64,000 nt of DNA from Oikopleura dioica (taxonomy: Eukaryota > Chordata > Appendicularia > Copelata > Oikopleuridae). How positions within the stretch are numbered: position 1 is the first letter of the stretch; the number at the start of each line of letters is the position of its first letter. The notes under the pieces were generated by a model. The model saw only the letters and a program-made list of their open reading frames with translations. It ran no database searches and was not told the origin of the DNA. Made by a program: the position numbers and the translations under genes. Positions 45,530 through 56,699 of this stretch are shown piece by piece. The stretch is taken from NCBI GenBank assembly GCA_907165135.1, contig OU015566.1, positions 13,190,157 through 13,254,156 of the forward strand, written 5' to 3'.

Positions 45530-46164
45530 TTTCAAAAAACTTTTTTGTGGGGCCGGAAATCGTAAAAAAAACTGCAAGTGCAGTTTTCTTCAGCTCGTCG
45601 AGACGAGTCGAATGATGGGTCTAACTCTTGATAACTCTAAGGATTTACCGGTTTACCGGCTGGTTACCGGAAAATACGTTGTCACCGGCCGTTTTTGTTC
45701 TAGAAGTGATAAACAGATGATCGACCCAGGAAATTGTTCCTTATAGTCAGTTCTACAGCAGGCTAAAAGATGAGAGTCGTATCATTACTCCGAAGAGAGT
45801 TATCACTAAAAACAGTAAATTTTGCATAAATTTCGTTGTCGCTGCACGTTCCTGATTTCTAGTCCCATTTCCGCCAGAAATAGTATTTTAGTGATAACTC
45901 TCTTCGGAGTAATGATACGACTCTCATCTTTTAGCCTGCAGTAGAACTGACTATAAGGAACAATTTCCTGGGTCGATCATCTGTTTATCACTTCTAGAAC
46001 AAAAACGGCCGGTGACAACGTATTTTCCGGTAACCAGCCGGTAAACCGGTAAATCCTTAGAGTAATCAAGAGTTAGACCCATCATTCGACTCGTCTCGAC
46101 GAGCTGAAGAAAACTGCACTTGCAGTTTTTTTACGATTTCCGGCCCCACAAAAAGTTTTTTGAA
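45530..46164. mobile_element. 635-bp foldback (long inverted repeat) element
   Basis: The arms at 45530-45812 and about 45887-46164 are near-perfect inverted copies (left starts TTTCAAAAAACTTTTTTGTG, right ends CACAAAAAGTTTTTTGAAA), leaving a loop of about 75 bp. The outer edge CAAAAAACTTTTTTG is itself almost palindromic, so TSD and TIR cannot be separated. There is no coding capacity. Unlike the 6205 element it does not start TAGGG, so it is a different family. Confidence 0.85.
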
Positions 46165-47197
46165 ATCATCATAATTCTTAAGTTGAAAAGTATCAAGGAA
46201 AGAGGCTATCTCCCTTCAGCTTCTTCACGGACGAGTGATCAATCGTATGGAACATTATACGGCCGAGGGCGGAATTATGTATCGATTTTTAAACACTGAG
46301 ACTGAAATTTGATAATTAGCTCGTTTGGGCGCGTGAAAGATTTAGGATTTCAAGTGGAGATCAAGGACTGTATCGAGTAGGCAACGAGGCTTGATGATTT
46401 CTTTGCACATTATTTTACCGCTTGGCTTGGCAGATGCATCCATCCTGCTGTGCCACGTTTGACTCAGAATAACGAAAAAAGAGTTCAGCAGTTCTTTACC
46501 ATTGAGTCTTCACTGTAGATTCTAGAGGCAAACACAAGCATTTTCATCATTGAGTACTTTGGCCGCTTACTACGACATCTGATAATATGCTCTATCTAAA
46601 AATACAGTATTTTACAGTCTGTCATATATTCTTTGACGTGTACCTTCAATTCTTGTTGTATATTTTGCTTTCTTCCAGAATCAATTATTGACTCTTTTTT
46701 TGTCTTGAAATAAAGACCTTTGATTATTATTTATAGTCGTCGTGTTTCTTGAGAAATCTCAGTAGATAGCGTCTCCTAAGAAAGTTCTCCAACATTTGGC
46801 ATGAACTTTTGGACACTTGTCTTATCAAAAACATGGATATATTTATCTGAAATTGACGATTAAAAATTTAAGGATATAAACAAGACTTTCTTCTATGTCT
46901 CCTTCGCCGAAGCATGTGACATGCTGCATCTAGCAGCCTGTTATGGCGCTAGCAAAGAGCATCATCATCATCATTCGAACAGTTCTGGAAACCTTGATGT
47001 TATAGTAATGGACAAGCAAAAGAGTATACTACCCATTAGGGACTTTCATACTGTTTTTCTTCGTTTTCAAGACACTTAGCTCGAGTGCCTGTGAATAAAT
47101 TTATCTCCCTATAAAACCAGAAGGCGCTAACAGACGCCAACCAAATTCGATTAAACAAGATAAAAACGACAATAAGACAAAATAAGTCCAAAGAAAA
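46165..47197. other. Intergenic, nothing recognised
   Basis: About 1 kb without coding similarity, hairpin or tandem repeat. A TATA-like CTATAAAACC at about 47108-47117 near its right end probably serves the secreted peptide gene. Confidence 0.45.
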
Positions 47198-47533
47198 ATG
47201 AGAATCTCAAAAGTTCTGTTCACTCTTTTTTTCGCCCTTTTTGCTGCCCAAGAAACGGAAATGAAGAAGACTGAAGTCACTGGAGACATGGAGGAGAATC
47301 GAAATCAGCAGATGAAAATGATGAAGAAAAAAAGTGCAATTGAGGAAATTATCGCGAAGAGAAATGACTTTTTGAAGAACTTAGAGGTACATTTGCGAAT
47401 AAGGGCGAGTCTAAGCAAAGTTAAGAAACTGAAATCGAACGATATGAACACACTTGATGGATACCTAGGAAAATCGCTCAACTATGGCCGTCCTCACTCC
47501 GACAGAATGTTTCAATTTGTCCGACTCGTTTGA
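47198..47533 (+). CDS. Small secreted basic peptide (111 aa)
   Basis: A single-exon gene with a TATA box (about 47110, roughly 85 bp before the ATG) and AATAAA at about 47575. The N-terminus MRISKVLFTLFFALFAAQE is a clear signal peptide. The mature part is strongly charged (KMMKKKSAIEEIIAKRNDFL ... RASLSKVKKLKSND), has no Cys and ends in FQFVRLV. It is not recognised. It could be a secreted structural or host-defence-like basic peptide, or a prohormone (several Lys-Lys/Lys-Arg sites). These are guesses from composition. Confidence 0.65.
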   Translation: MRISKVLFTLFFALFAAQETEMKKTEVTGDMEENRNQQMKMMKKKSAIEEIIAKRNDFLKNLEVHLRIRASLSKVKKLKSNDMNTLDGYLGKSLNYGRPHSDRMFQFVRLV

Positions 47534-47717
47534 TGACCCTCTTTTTTTACTTGTTACTTTTTTCAGTTTTTCAGTGAATAAATTTTTATAATAAAAAATC
47601 GGTTGTTTTTGAAAGTCGCGCAGCTGTTTTTTGTTATGAAAAAGAAGTCAAAATCGAGATTCGATCAGCGAGAAAAAAACGGTTGTTCTGATTTTCGCCA
47701 TTCAAAAAAACGGAGAA

Positions 47718-50700
47718 ATGTCGCCACCAGCGCCGGATTTTATTCCGACTCTGGACCCGAAAGAAGAGCCGGATTCGTTAGAGTTCCACAGCGTCACGTG
47801 AGTGTTCCATCAATCGTCGAGATATGAAATTGAGCTTTCAAGAGCTACTGAAACTCAACTAGACTTGAAATTTCAACGACCGCTAGAAGAATTGAGACGG
47901 AAGGGATCGACAAGAGGGTTAGATCCAGTTTTAGAAACGCCAGAGAAAAAGTAAGTCACATGATTTTTATTGTGGTGAGATTCTTGAACTTCAAAAAATT
48001 TGAATTCTATCCCCTTAATTGAAATTTTAAGCAAAGTAAGGACTTCATTTTACTTTTAAGTGGGTAGTCAATAAGTATCTTGATTTGCAAGCGGATTTCT
48101 TTTTCAGTAATAACGAAGTGAGTCCCTTATTCCCCATAAAAAAGGGGAAAATAAGGGTGTCACTATGTTTAATCCGCAAGAAAAGTCCACTTGTAAATAA
48201 AGATACTTGATGACTACTTCCTTGAAAGTAGAATTAGAAGTTGGAACATTTCTTAAGGGGGTAGCCTTCAAATTGTTTGAAGGTCAAAAACTTCGTTCAG
48301 ATAATATCTCATCTGAAGTTTGCGTCATTTTTCGTTTTCTGTTTGCCGAATTTTTACTTTTGAAAAAGGCAAAAAAAAGAGGCCGAAAAAAGCTGAAAAA
48401 CTGACGAATAAAGAAAATCGATGAATCATTTTTTTGTTGCTCGTATTCACTCGCCAAACACCAAAGCCGGAGAAAGATAAAAAAACGGCGGATTTATTTA
48501 GCTGACCTTTTTTGTTTTATTTATGACGCCAGAGAGAAAATATTTTCGAAAACGAAAAAATGAGAAAACAAAGAGGAATAACTTTCTTCAGAAGAAAACT
48601 TAAAATTCGATTTTGATTTACTTTGAATCAATTTATCTCTTTTTAAAAATTAATTAAGGGTGCTCCCTCAGGAGTTTTTTTCCAGGAAAAAAGTTGAAGG
48701 TTTCTGTTAATTTTTAACCAATCTTTTTCTTTCGGAAAAAATATCGCTTGGGGTAACCTTAATCTGATTTTCTAACAACGAGTTGTTTCAGAATGGCTCG
48801 TCGTGGGGAAGACGAACAGACAAAGGTGAGTTCTTACTGTAATGATCTGTAAATGTCAGATTTTAAACACAATTTCTGACACATAATTTCGCTCTCACGC
48901 AAGAATTTTTATCATAACAATTGAAGATAACATTTCGCGGCCTGGAGCCGCGCATCCTTGCCAAGAACAAGGGTACTCCTCTTTTGCCATCCTTGAATTC
49001 AGCCGTAAGACCCTTTTTAACAATCTTAGTTCTCATTTTTCGAAAATTGCTCTAGAGCTACTTCCAGTTAGCTTTATAAGGCCTCCCTTTCTAGTAGAAT
49101 CGTCATTTTCAGGGTGGTCTTATATTTCCTACTTTCTGTAGCTCTCATTTTTCGAATCATTAGAAACTAACCAAAATGTTGTCTCGTCGATTTACTGTCA
49201 TCTTCTGAAGTTAAAAAAAAGAAAACACGAAAGGCTACTTTTCCCAATTAGAGATTGAGAAACGCCGATTCTCAGTTTGAAAATCACACCCGATCGAAAA
49301 GTTAAAATCAACCCTCTTTCAATCGCCCAAAATGGATATCCACGAACTTGAGAATGAAATCAAGTCGTTACAGGCGAATTTTGACCAGCTTCCCGGTTGG
49401 GTTGCGCAGAGATATTTGACAGAATACGAAGAGGTACCCTTATCAAAGTGATTTTTAACCCATCCAAGCGCGTACGCCAATTTTTTGGTAAAATAGGGCA
49501 AAACGCGTGTTATTAATCATTTTACCAACAAAATGGGTTGTCTGCCCGCCTGAGTTAAAAGAATTATTTTCGTCTCAAACTTTCGTCAATTTTCGAGTCA
49601 AAAAATCTCTAGATGCCAAAGAGCTCTCATCGTCCAAGCGCGCATCCTTATTTTTGTCCAAAAAATAACAGAGAAAAAAATCAATAGAAGAGGAAAAAAA
49701 GATGGACAGTTCAAAGTATTCTATGGGATCGAGAATTGTAAGAACACTTCATCTCAGTTTTCGAGGACTCTTGAAATTCGGAAACTACCGATTTTTCAAA
49801 AATATATTTTATCAATTTCAGATTTGTCAAAATCAATTAACATCTGAATCGGGACTGAAAATAAAGAATTTAATTCTACAAGTGCGATAAGAATTTATCA
49901 CCGGTTGGTCGAAGCCAACTGTTGCTTCCTGTCCCCCTTGGCCAGGTCGGGGATTATCATCCGGCGGTACATTTTTCTTGCAGCAAAAAAATAGAAAACC
50001 GCAAAAAATAATATAAATTCATAGCTTTTTTGTTCACAATAAAAAAATGTCCGGAAAAGATGTCCGAAAAGGGCGGACCACTAGAGGGAGCCTTGGATCT
50101 GGGGTAAAGTCAGATCAATTCAAGAGACAAACATTTAACCAAAACAAAAATCTTTTACTAATTTTCATAGAGAAGCACGCTTTCGCATTCGTAACACTAT
50201 TGTACTAATCGTAGTTTTATTCTCCTCTATCTCTCTTTTTAAAATATGCTTTTAGGTTGGGGGAGAAACCCTTGGCGGCTTCATTGGTTTCGCCAACTTG
50301 CCAAATCAAGTGCACCGAAAATCGGTGAAGAAGGGATTCGAGTTTACTTTGATGGTCGTTGGAGAATCGGGTCTTGGAAAATCGACGCTAATCAATTCTC
50401 TCTTCCTCACAGATCTCTACCCCGATCGAGAGCTTCCTGATGCCGAAGCTAAGGTTAGACGACCGACTGTCGAATGACTGTAACTGCCCTTTTCCAGATC
50501 AAACAAACAGTCTCAATGGAAGCCTCGACAGTTGAAATCGAAGAGCGCGGCGTGCGACTCCGACTCACCGTCGTCGATACTCCCGGCTTTGGCGACGCGA
50601 TCAACTCTTCAAAATGCTACGATCCAATTCTCGAATACATCGATGCGCAGTTCGAGCGATATCTGCACGACGAAAGCGGACTCAACAGAAGAAACATTTC

Positions 50701-51700
50701 CGATAATCGAGTCCACTGCTGCTTCTACTTTATCTCGCCTTATGGACACGGCCTCAAGGTAAAGAAAGCAAGAGTTATTTCTGCAGACACGTCGCGATAT
50801 AACGACGTTTTCTCTCGCCCTATCCAAGGCTTGCAAAAGAGGTCATTAAGACATGATGTCTCTGTTGAACTGATAACCCAAGAAAGCCGCTAAAACCAGC
50901 TAGAATCAACCTTTTTACCTAGCCACTGGACATTGAATTCATGAAATCTCTTCACAACCGAGTAAACATCGTGCCAGTCATCGCCAAGTCGGATACATTG
51001 ACGAAACAGGAAGTCAACAGGCTCAAGAAACGCGTTCTCGACGAGATCGCCAAGGTATACATTTTCTTAAAACCATTTTCAACCCTCTTTTCAGCACAAT
51101 ATCAAAATCTACCAACTTCCAGACGTAGAAGACGACGAAGAAGAAGACTACAAGGAACAGACTCGAGTGCTAAAGGTAGAAATTTCTATGAATTTCGAGG
51201 ATTACAATACCACTTCTAGCAATCGATTCCCTTCGCCGTCGTCGGCTCAACGACAACTATCGAAGTGAAGGGACGAAAAGTGCGCGGACGGATGTACCCT
51301 TGGGGCGTCGTCGAACTCGAAAACGACGAGCACTGCGATTATCTCAAGCTCCGAACTATGCTCATGTAAGTCCCTCCTTTCAATTTCATTTCCCTTATCT
51401 TCGCTTCAGCTCGCACATGCAAGATCTCCAAGAAGTGACACACGATCTGCATTATGAAAATTACCGAGCTACTCGACTCGACCCCGAGAATGTTGTCGAA
51501 CCAGTCAAACCAGGTATTTTCCCTTTATTTTGCTGGTTCTTTCATACCAATCCTTTCTTTCAGGAAAACAAGCATCTGGCAACACTGACGCAAAACTCCG
51601 GGAAAAAGAAGCCGAGCTGGCGCGAATGCAAGCCATGCTCGCCCAGATGCAGAAACAGTTGCAGATGCAAAACGACGGTCAACAAACTCACCAGCTATAA
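47718..51700 (+). CDS. SEPT (septin family): Septin GTPase with multiple alternative 5' ends
   Basis: Core exons 50256-50453, 50498-50758, 50923-51054, 51095-51175, 51220-51365, 51410-51513 and 51564-51700 (352 codons). Motifs: [19 protein letters not shown] (polybasic region), GESGLGKST (G1), VDTPGFGDA (G3), AKSD (G4), [11 protein letters not shown] (septin unique element), then a short C-terminal coiled coil ([17 protein letters not shown]) ending in THQL. Septins form GTP-binding filaments. The 5' ends: a long form with exons 47718-47797, 47843-47950, 48792-48825 and 48927-49004, and three short first exons, 49332-49433, 49702-49737 and 50047-50103. Each ends in a phase-0 GT donor that fits the phase-0 acceptor at 50256. 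AATAAA lies at about 51903. Confidence 0.9.
48051..48230. mobile_element. 180-bp MITE in a septin intron
   Basis: The inverted ends TACTTTTAAG + GTAGTCAATAAGTATCTTGA (left) match the complement of the right end (48190-48230) at most positions for about 45 bp. The interior contains a TTTTTCAG-TAATAACGAA-GTGAG arrangement that resembles a tiny exon, probably by chance. Confidence 0.75.
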
Positions 51701-52014
51701 TCCCAAATTCACGCACTCACTCACCCTCTTATCAATATTCTTCCTGTGTTCGAAATTAAATAATAAGGGCATGTCACCAATCTTCTACTAACCTCACAGC
51801 CGAGCGTGTTCGAGTTGACTCTTTTCTTTGACCATTTTCAACCCTTTTTTCATCATCACAGCCTGCGCTCTACAAAAACAGACAGTGTAAAGAACAAAAA
51901 TAATAAAGTATAAAATCACAAAGAAAAAAATCTTTCCTTTCATTAGAAATTCTACAATTGTAGAATTTGGCATGAAAAAATTATCACTAAAAAGCTCATT
52001 TCTTTGAGAAAAAG
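51701..52014. other. Septin 3' UTR / spacer before DNAAF4
   Basis: Holds the septin polyadenylation signal (AATAAAGT at about 51903). The palindrome ATTCTACAATTGTAGAAT lies at about 51950-51967, 50 bp before the DNAAF4 ATG; it may be a regulatory or terminator hairpin. Confidence 0.5.
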
Positions 52015-53382
52015 ATGCCGATTCTGATAAATGATTTCACCTGGGAGCAAAATGACAACTTCGTGATCGTGAATGTCAACCTCCCCGTTGGGCACGTGAC
52101 CTCCAAGGCGGAAGTCAAGGTTGGAGAGAAGATGATCTCAGTAATGAGTCAAACGCATCTCTTCCGAATCGCTCTTTTCCGGGGAATCAATGAAGAGGAA
52201 TCGACGATGAAACTGCATCACCAGAAAATAGAATTCAATCTGGCGAAGGTGGATAAGATCCCATGGGAAGATTTGACGAAGAAGAAATCGGGCAAGGAAC
52301 TGACGGAAATGTACATAGAGCTTCTTGAGCAGGAGAGAAAAGATATCGAAGCCAAGGGAGAAGCAAGAAGGATCAAATTCAGGTAAGATCAACAGCTTTT
52401 CTGGCCTCATTCCGGATTCTAGAGCCGATAAAGACTCCTCCGTCCACAATCAACTCGCCGCGGAAGAAGTAAAAAGAACCGAGCGAAACCAAATCAAGCA
52501 ATTCGAACTCGACCTGATCTCGCAAAAAATCAAAAATGAAAAATTCATGCAAGAAGCTCAAGCCAAAAAAGCAGAAGCAGAAAAACAACAGGCGAAAAAA
52601 GACGAGAATAGTGGAGAAAAGAAGAAAAAGTCGAATTCAGAAATCGAATTTTCAGATGTCAAAAAAGAGCCGACAGTTTCAATTCGCAGATCGAAAATGC
52701 CCCCACCGAGGTAGACCCTAAATTTGAGCTTATTGTTAGCCTTATTTTTAGGCAGCGAGGAAAAATCACGGTCGCTTTCACCGAGCGCTCCTTCCCAACG
52801 CCTCTTCGCGAGTCGAACAAGCCCGAAGAAGACGCCTGGCTGCAGAAACAAGCCGCTGCTAGAAAACGCGTCGAATACGCAAATGGAGATCTCACAGAGC
52901 AAGACAAAGAAGATGGATATTTGGAGGGCAAGGCGGCGAAGATGGTCAAAAATGGAGACTTTCAGTCAGCTGTTAATGCGCTCACCATTGCTAGCAAGAT
53001 GTTTCCAAGAAAACCAAGGTAAGAAGCTTGAAAAGATCCCTTGAAAATAAAGCTTCCTTTTAGCATTTATCTGTTACGCTCTGAAGCAAACCTCGGAATG
53101 CAAAACGCAGTGCGCGCCGCTGAAGATGCAGCACGCGCCTTTGAAATGTACCAACCACCCGTTCCTGCGAATTTAGACGAGCGCGTCAAGTGCCACATCC
53201 TTCGCGGCTCCGCACTCCGCCGCTTGCAAATGTACACCGAAGCGTTGATGGATTTCGTCGCAGCGGAAAAGCTCAAGCCAAAAGACGAGGAGATCCAACA
53301 ATACTGCACCGATCTGCGAAATATTATTCAAAACAACGGAGGCGATGACTGGAAAGAAGAGTGGGAAACTGACCTGCTTTAG
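52015..53382 (+). CDS. DNAAF4: DNAAF4 (DYX1C1): CS domain plus TPR dynein assembly factor
   Basis: Exons 52015-52382, 52423-52710, 52752-53018 and 53064-53382, all GT-AG. The N-terminal p23/CS domain starts MPILINDFTWEQNDNFVIV and continues EVKVGEKMISV and ESTMKLHHQKIEFNL. A charged coiled region follows (RTERNQIKQFELDLISQKI, KKKKSNSEIEF). RQRGKITVAFTERSFPTPLRES is the conserved block before the TPRs. The C-terminal TPR helices include KAAKMVKNGDFQSAVNALTI, YLLRSEANLGMQNAVRAAED and LRGSALRRLQMYTEALMDFV. The layout and total length (about 413 aa) match human DNAAF4, an HSP90-linked factor for preassembly of axonemal dynein arms in the cytoplasm. Fits a tunicate with ciliated tissues. Confidence 0.92.
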
Positions 53383-53544
53383 ATTCTTTGATTGAAATTT
53401 ACACATCTGCCAAACTATATTTTTTTACTTTCAATATATTTTCATGAACATCAAAGAAAAAATATTCTAAAGAGAACTTTATCTCAAAAGGTTTATCTTT
53501 TGAAAACGTTTATTCTATATGAAACACAGTTTGGACGGTAAATA

Positions 53545-53979
53545 TCAGTCACTGGCGTCAGCCATGACGACATCTCGGAAGAATTTGACGAAGCCAAAGA
53601 GGATGAAACTTCCCACGAGCAAGAAAAAGATTAGTACAAAGATTGTATTAACTTTTTGTGCACATGTTGCCTTGTTAGGAGTTCAGCGCTAAATTCTTCA
53701 AAGCGAGAGAACTCGCTATTTGCAACTACAGTTTTGAACTCCAACCTCTTGAAAGCTTGCAGGCTAGGAGAAAAGGCGTTGATTTAAACAGGTCTTGTCA
53801 AACTTGACATACCTGCTGAACCTGGTTGCACGCTCGAACTGGTTGTTGAACATTCATTACTTGTTGGACGTTTACGACGACAGGCTGCCCCTTGTCGCAG
53901 TTTTTCGCTTCCTGCATAACTTAGTGAAATAGAACGGTTAAGAATAAGATACCGTGCCACTGACTTCCGCCGCCGACAT
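53545..53979 (-). CDS. Small tail-anchored-like TM protein (83 aa)
   Basis: Three exons: 53953-53979, 53813-53911 and 53545-53670, GT-AG with AG acceptors (GTTATGCAG, CCTAACAAG). It starts MSAAEVSGT, then a Gln/Val-rich segment QPVVVNVQQVMNVQQPVRAC, then VNTIFVLIFFLLVGSFILF as a single TM helix, and the short tail VKFFRDVVMADASD. No signal peptide, so a tail-anchored or type III micro-membrane protein. Not recognised. A further minus-strand exon-like segment at about 54122-54180 (acceptor GGTTACAG, donor GTAATC) may be its 5' UTR or an alternative first exon. Confidence 0.6.
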
Positions 53980-54694
53980 AATTTCAGCAAATTTTAAGAA
54001 TTTTAAAGCAACTGATTAAAGCATGGGTTGAAAATTTTTGGACAACAAGTTTTTCTAGAGAAAGCGTTTCACCTTAGACCGCAAAAAGTCGATTTTAAGA
54101 GTTTTTACCAAACTGCGATTACCTGCTGCCAGCAGGCTGCTGGCGACCCTGCTGGGTGAGGTCTACGAGAATCGTGATTTCTGTAACCAAAAATGCGGAA
54201 AAACCTGCTTAGATAGGCAAATTATGACTTTTCTTTTGGAAAGAAAAGGGCGAGAAAATGACGACGATGTTGAGCAAACGTTCTTTTTTTTTCTAAATTT
54301 GGTACTAGTAGTCTATTTTTATCACTTTTAATATGCGCCATTTCTTTGATATTGTCGTCATCTTGGCAAAAGATCAAGTTTTTAATGAGATTTATCCTCT
54401 TTGATTAAATTTGATTAATTTTATATTTTATTTTATTTGTACAGTTTGTGCTCGCAAATACTGTAATGTAAGATGGTCATGGCAAATATTCAAAATCTTT
54501 TCTTATACAGTCATTTTGGACAGGAAATTCTCGGACGTTTTTCGATTTTAGGGGTTTTTGGGGGTTCTTTTTATAAATAAAGGGGACAAAAATGTCAAAA
54601 AAATAACCACTTAAAAATTGACTGTAATTAATTTTTGATAAAAATTCTGTACAGTACAGAAAAAAAGACAGAAGGAAATGACTTTTTCGGAAAG
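53980..54694. other. Intergenic/AT-rich spacer
   Basis: Apart from the exon-like minus-strand segment at about 54122-54180 I see nothing that can be supported. Confidence 0.35.
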
Positions 54695-56663
54695 TCATAA
54701 TCTTGTTTTTCCGGCTGTTATCATTTTTGAGTTTTCTGAGAGCGGATATCTCCGACTTTCTTCTTCTGAAAAGTCTTCCAAGCCGTTTTCTTTCAAGTAA
54801 AGATGCATTCCCCAGTTGAGGTTGATATAGTTCCCGTTGTAGTGTCGACAAAGCTCAGGTGCGTGCAACGGCGTTGGCAGTCCTGCCATGACGCGGAAGA
54901 TTCCGGTGTACATCAAGTCTTCGAACTGAAAGGTCGAAATTACGAAGCCGTTAAATCGCCCGCTCTAAAATACGACCGGAAACTTACTGTGACATTATTG
55001 TTCGAATAGCGGATGGAAACAGAGTAGATGTTCTTCATCGTCTCAGCCGACAGCGTTTTACAAGCGCCGCCGCAATATCCAGGGAAATAGACGCCTTTGT
55101 TTTGGTTTTAGAGAGCTCAAGAACTTCTTCGAGTTTGTGTCAGGAAACGACAAAAATCCCGACAAATTTCGGAAATTTTCGGCCAATCAGAAGCCTGAAC
55201 TGGGCTTACCGGCCAATCAGAAGCCGAGAAGCCGCCCACGCAAAATTTGCGTCAAAATTTTTGTCGGTTCCGGACGCCAACCCCGAGGAAAGTCCACCTT
55301 AGAACTAGGTAGTTATGTAGGTATTTTGTAATTGAAATCAACTTTATGAGTCGAGAAGAAGAATTAGATAAATCTTTATGAGTTCTTTTTTTATGAGTTC
55401 GCGCTTCTCAAAACCGTACCTGACGGCCATTGCTGCTCGGTAAGCGCCCACTTACCGGTGGTCATTTTTTCTGTCATCGAATTCAGCCGGTAGCCGCAGA
55501 CAATGTCTTCATCTGGCATCTTGTCGCCAGCGTAGAAGATCGTGTCGTCGTCGACCATCGTCACTTTTTGTTTTGAAAGGCCGCATTTGCTGACGAATTC
55601 AAATGCGGAACCAGTCTTGAGGTAGAGGTTCTCGTACGTTTCGTTGTAGCTGCCGATGACGTAATCGTCGAAGTCGGTTGGAAGAGGGTCTTCGGTAAAG
55701 CCGATGAGAAAGCGGACCTCGACGGGGTATTTGGAATAAAATCGACGGTGGAGTTTTCTGATAGAGTTATTCAAAGATACAGCATCATTGATGGTCGAAT
55801 TTTGAAAGTCGACCTTGTCAAGGCTTATTTCACTTAGTCCGATTTAATTACGAGCACTCCGATTAAATGACTTGATTGAAACTATTCATCGAAAGAGAAT
55901 TCAGTTTCGACTTCTACTCCCGTAAAAAGACTCTCCGCAGGAGTAACTTGTTGAAAAATCTGTGGGTTCCCCGGGAAAAAATCCCGGGTAAAACCAAAGG
56001 ACTCGAAATCGACAGCCATGTTCTACTCTACTAAACTAGCAAGAGTCTTGCGTAGTGATAAAAGTAATGTATGAAAAGCTGTTTATCATAATTGATTATG
56101 ATTGAATACTTTTTAAGATCCTTTGTGGATTCATAGAGTATTATCATGCATTAATGAGAGTCTGATAGAAAAATGAACTTCAATATCAACCCTGAGGATT
56201 CAAGAACAACATAAAAACTCATTTTTATGGCTTGATTATCTCTTGATTTATTGGCCTAGTCCGCGAAAAATTTGCGGAATTTTTGAAAAAAGGTACAGAA
56301 ACTGAATTTCATTCTTGACCCCAGGGCGCAAAGTAAACAACTCTCCCTATACTGTGGATTCCTCGCATTCGTCGTCACAAGAACAAGATCATTCTCCGTC
56401 TCTGGGCATTTAAAGCTATGAAGTAGGGTGTCTTCAGAAAAACTAGGAGTCGTTGTTTTGCCCGAGTGTTGTCTTTCTCTGAAAAATGCTTCTGGAATAA
56501 AATCGTTGGCGACTATCTTCTTCGATTTGATATCTCGTTTGCTTCTGTCTCTTGTTGTTTCACTGCTTTTAAAATTCGACACGACTGTGGCAACTAGAAA
56601 AAGACACAAGAAAATCGAGCCAAAAGTGTAGATCTTGCTCGTAACGCGCATTTTCGTTGGCAT
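54695..56663 (-). CDS. Family-31 beta-1,3-glycosyltransferase-like (type II Golgi enzyme)
   Basis: Exon 1, from ATG 56663 down to about 56295, encodes a short basic tail, a signal-anchor helix (IYTFGSIFLCLFLVATVVSN), a basic stem and CPETENDLVLVTTNARNPQY. Downstream exons: about 55430-55815 (VEVRFLIGF, SYNETYENLYLKT, VTMVDDDTIFYAGD, EQQWPSG), about 54989-55073 (VYFPGYCGGACKTLS) and 54695-54930 (FEDLMYTGIF). The sequence NPQYR, FLIG, DSYENLTLKT-like, a DDD metal-binding triplet, WP..YPGYCGG and ED..YTG is the GT31 order (galactosyl/GlcNAc transferases). The joint between exon 1 and the catalytic part is unresolved; the usual IRxTW block cannot be placed and a 45-codon minus ORF (ATG about 56022) lies between. 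Possibly a missed exon or a decayed gene. Confidence 0.65.
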
Positions 56664-56699
56664 CGAAATCAAATCAAGTGCTTATTCTGAAAATTGATC

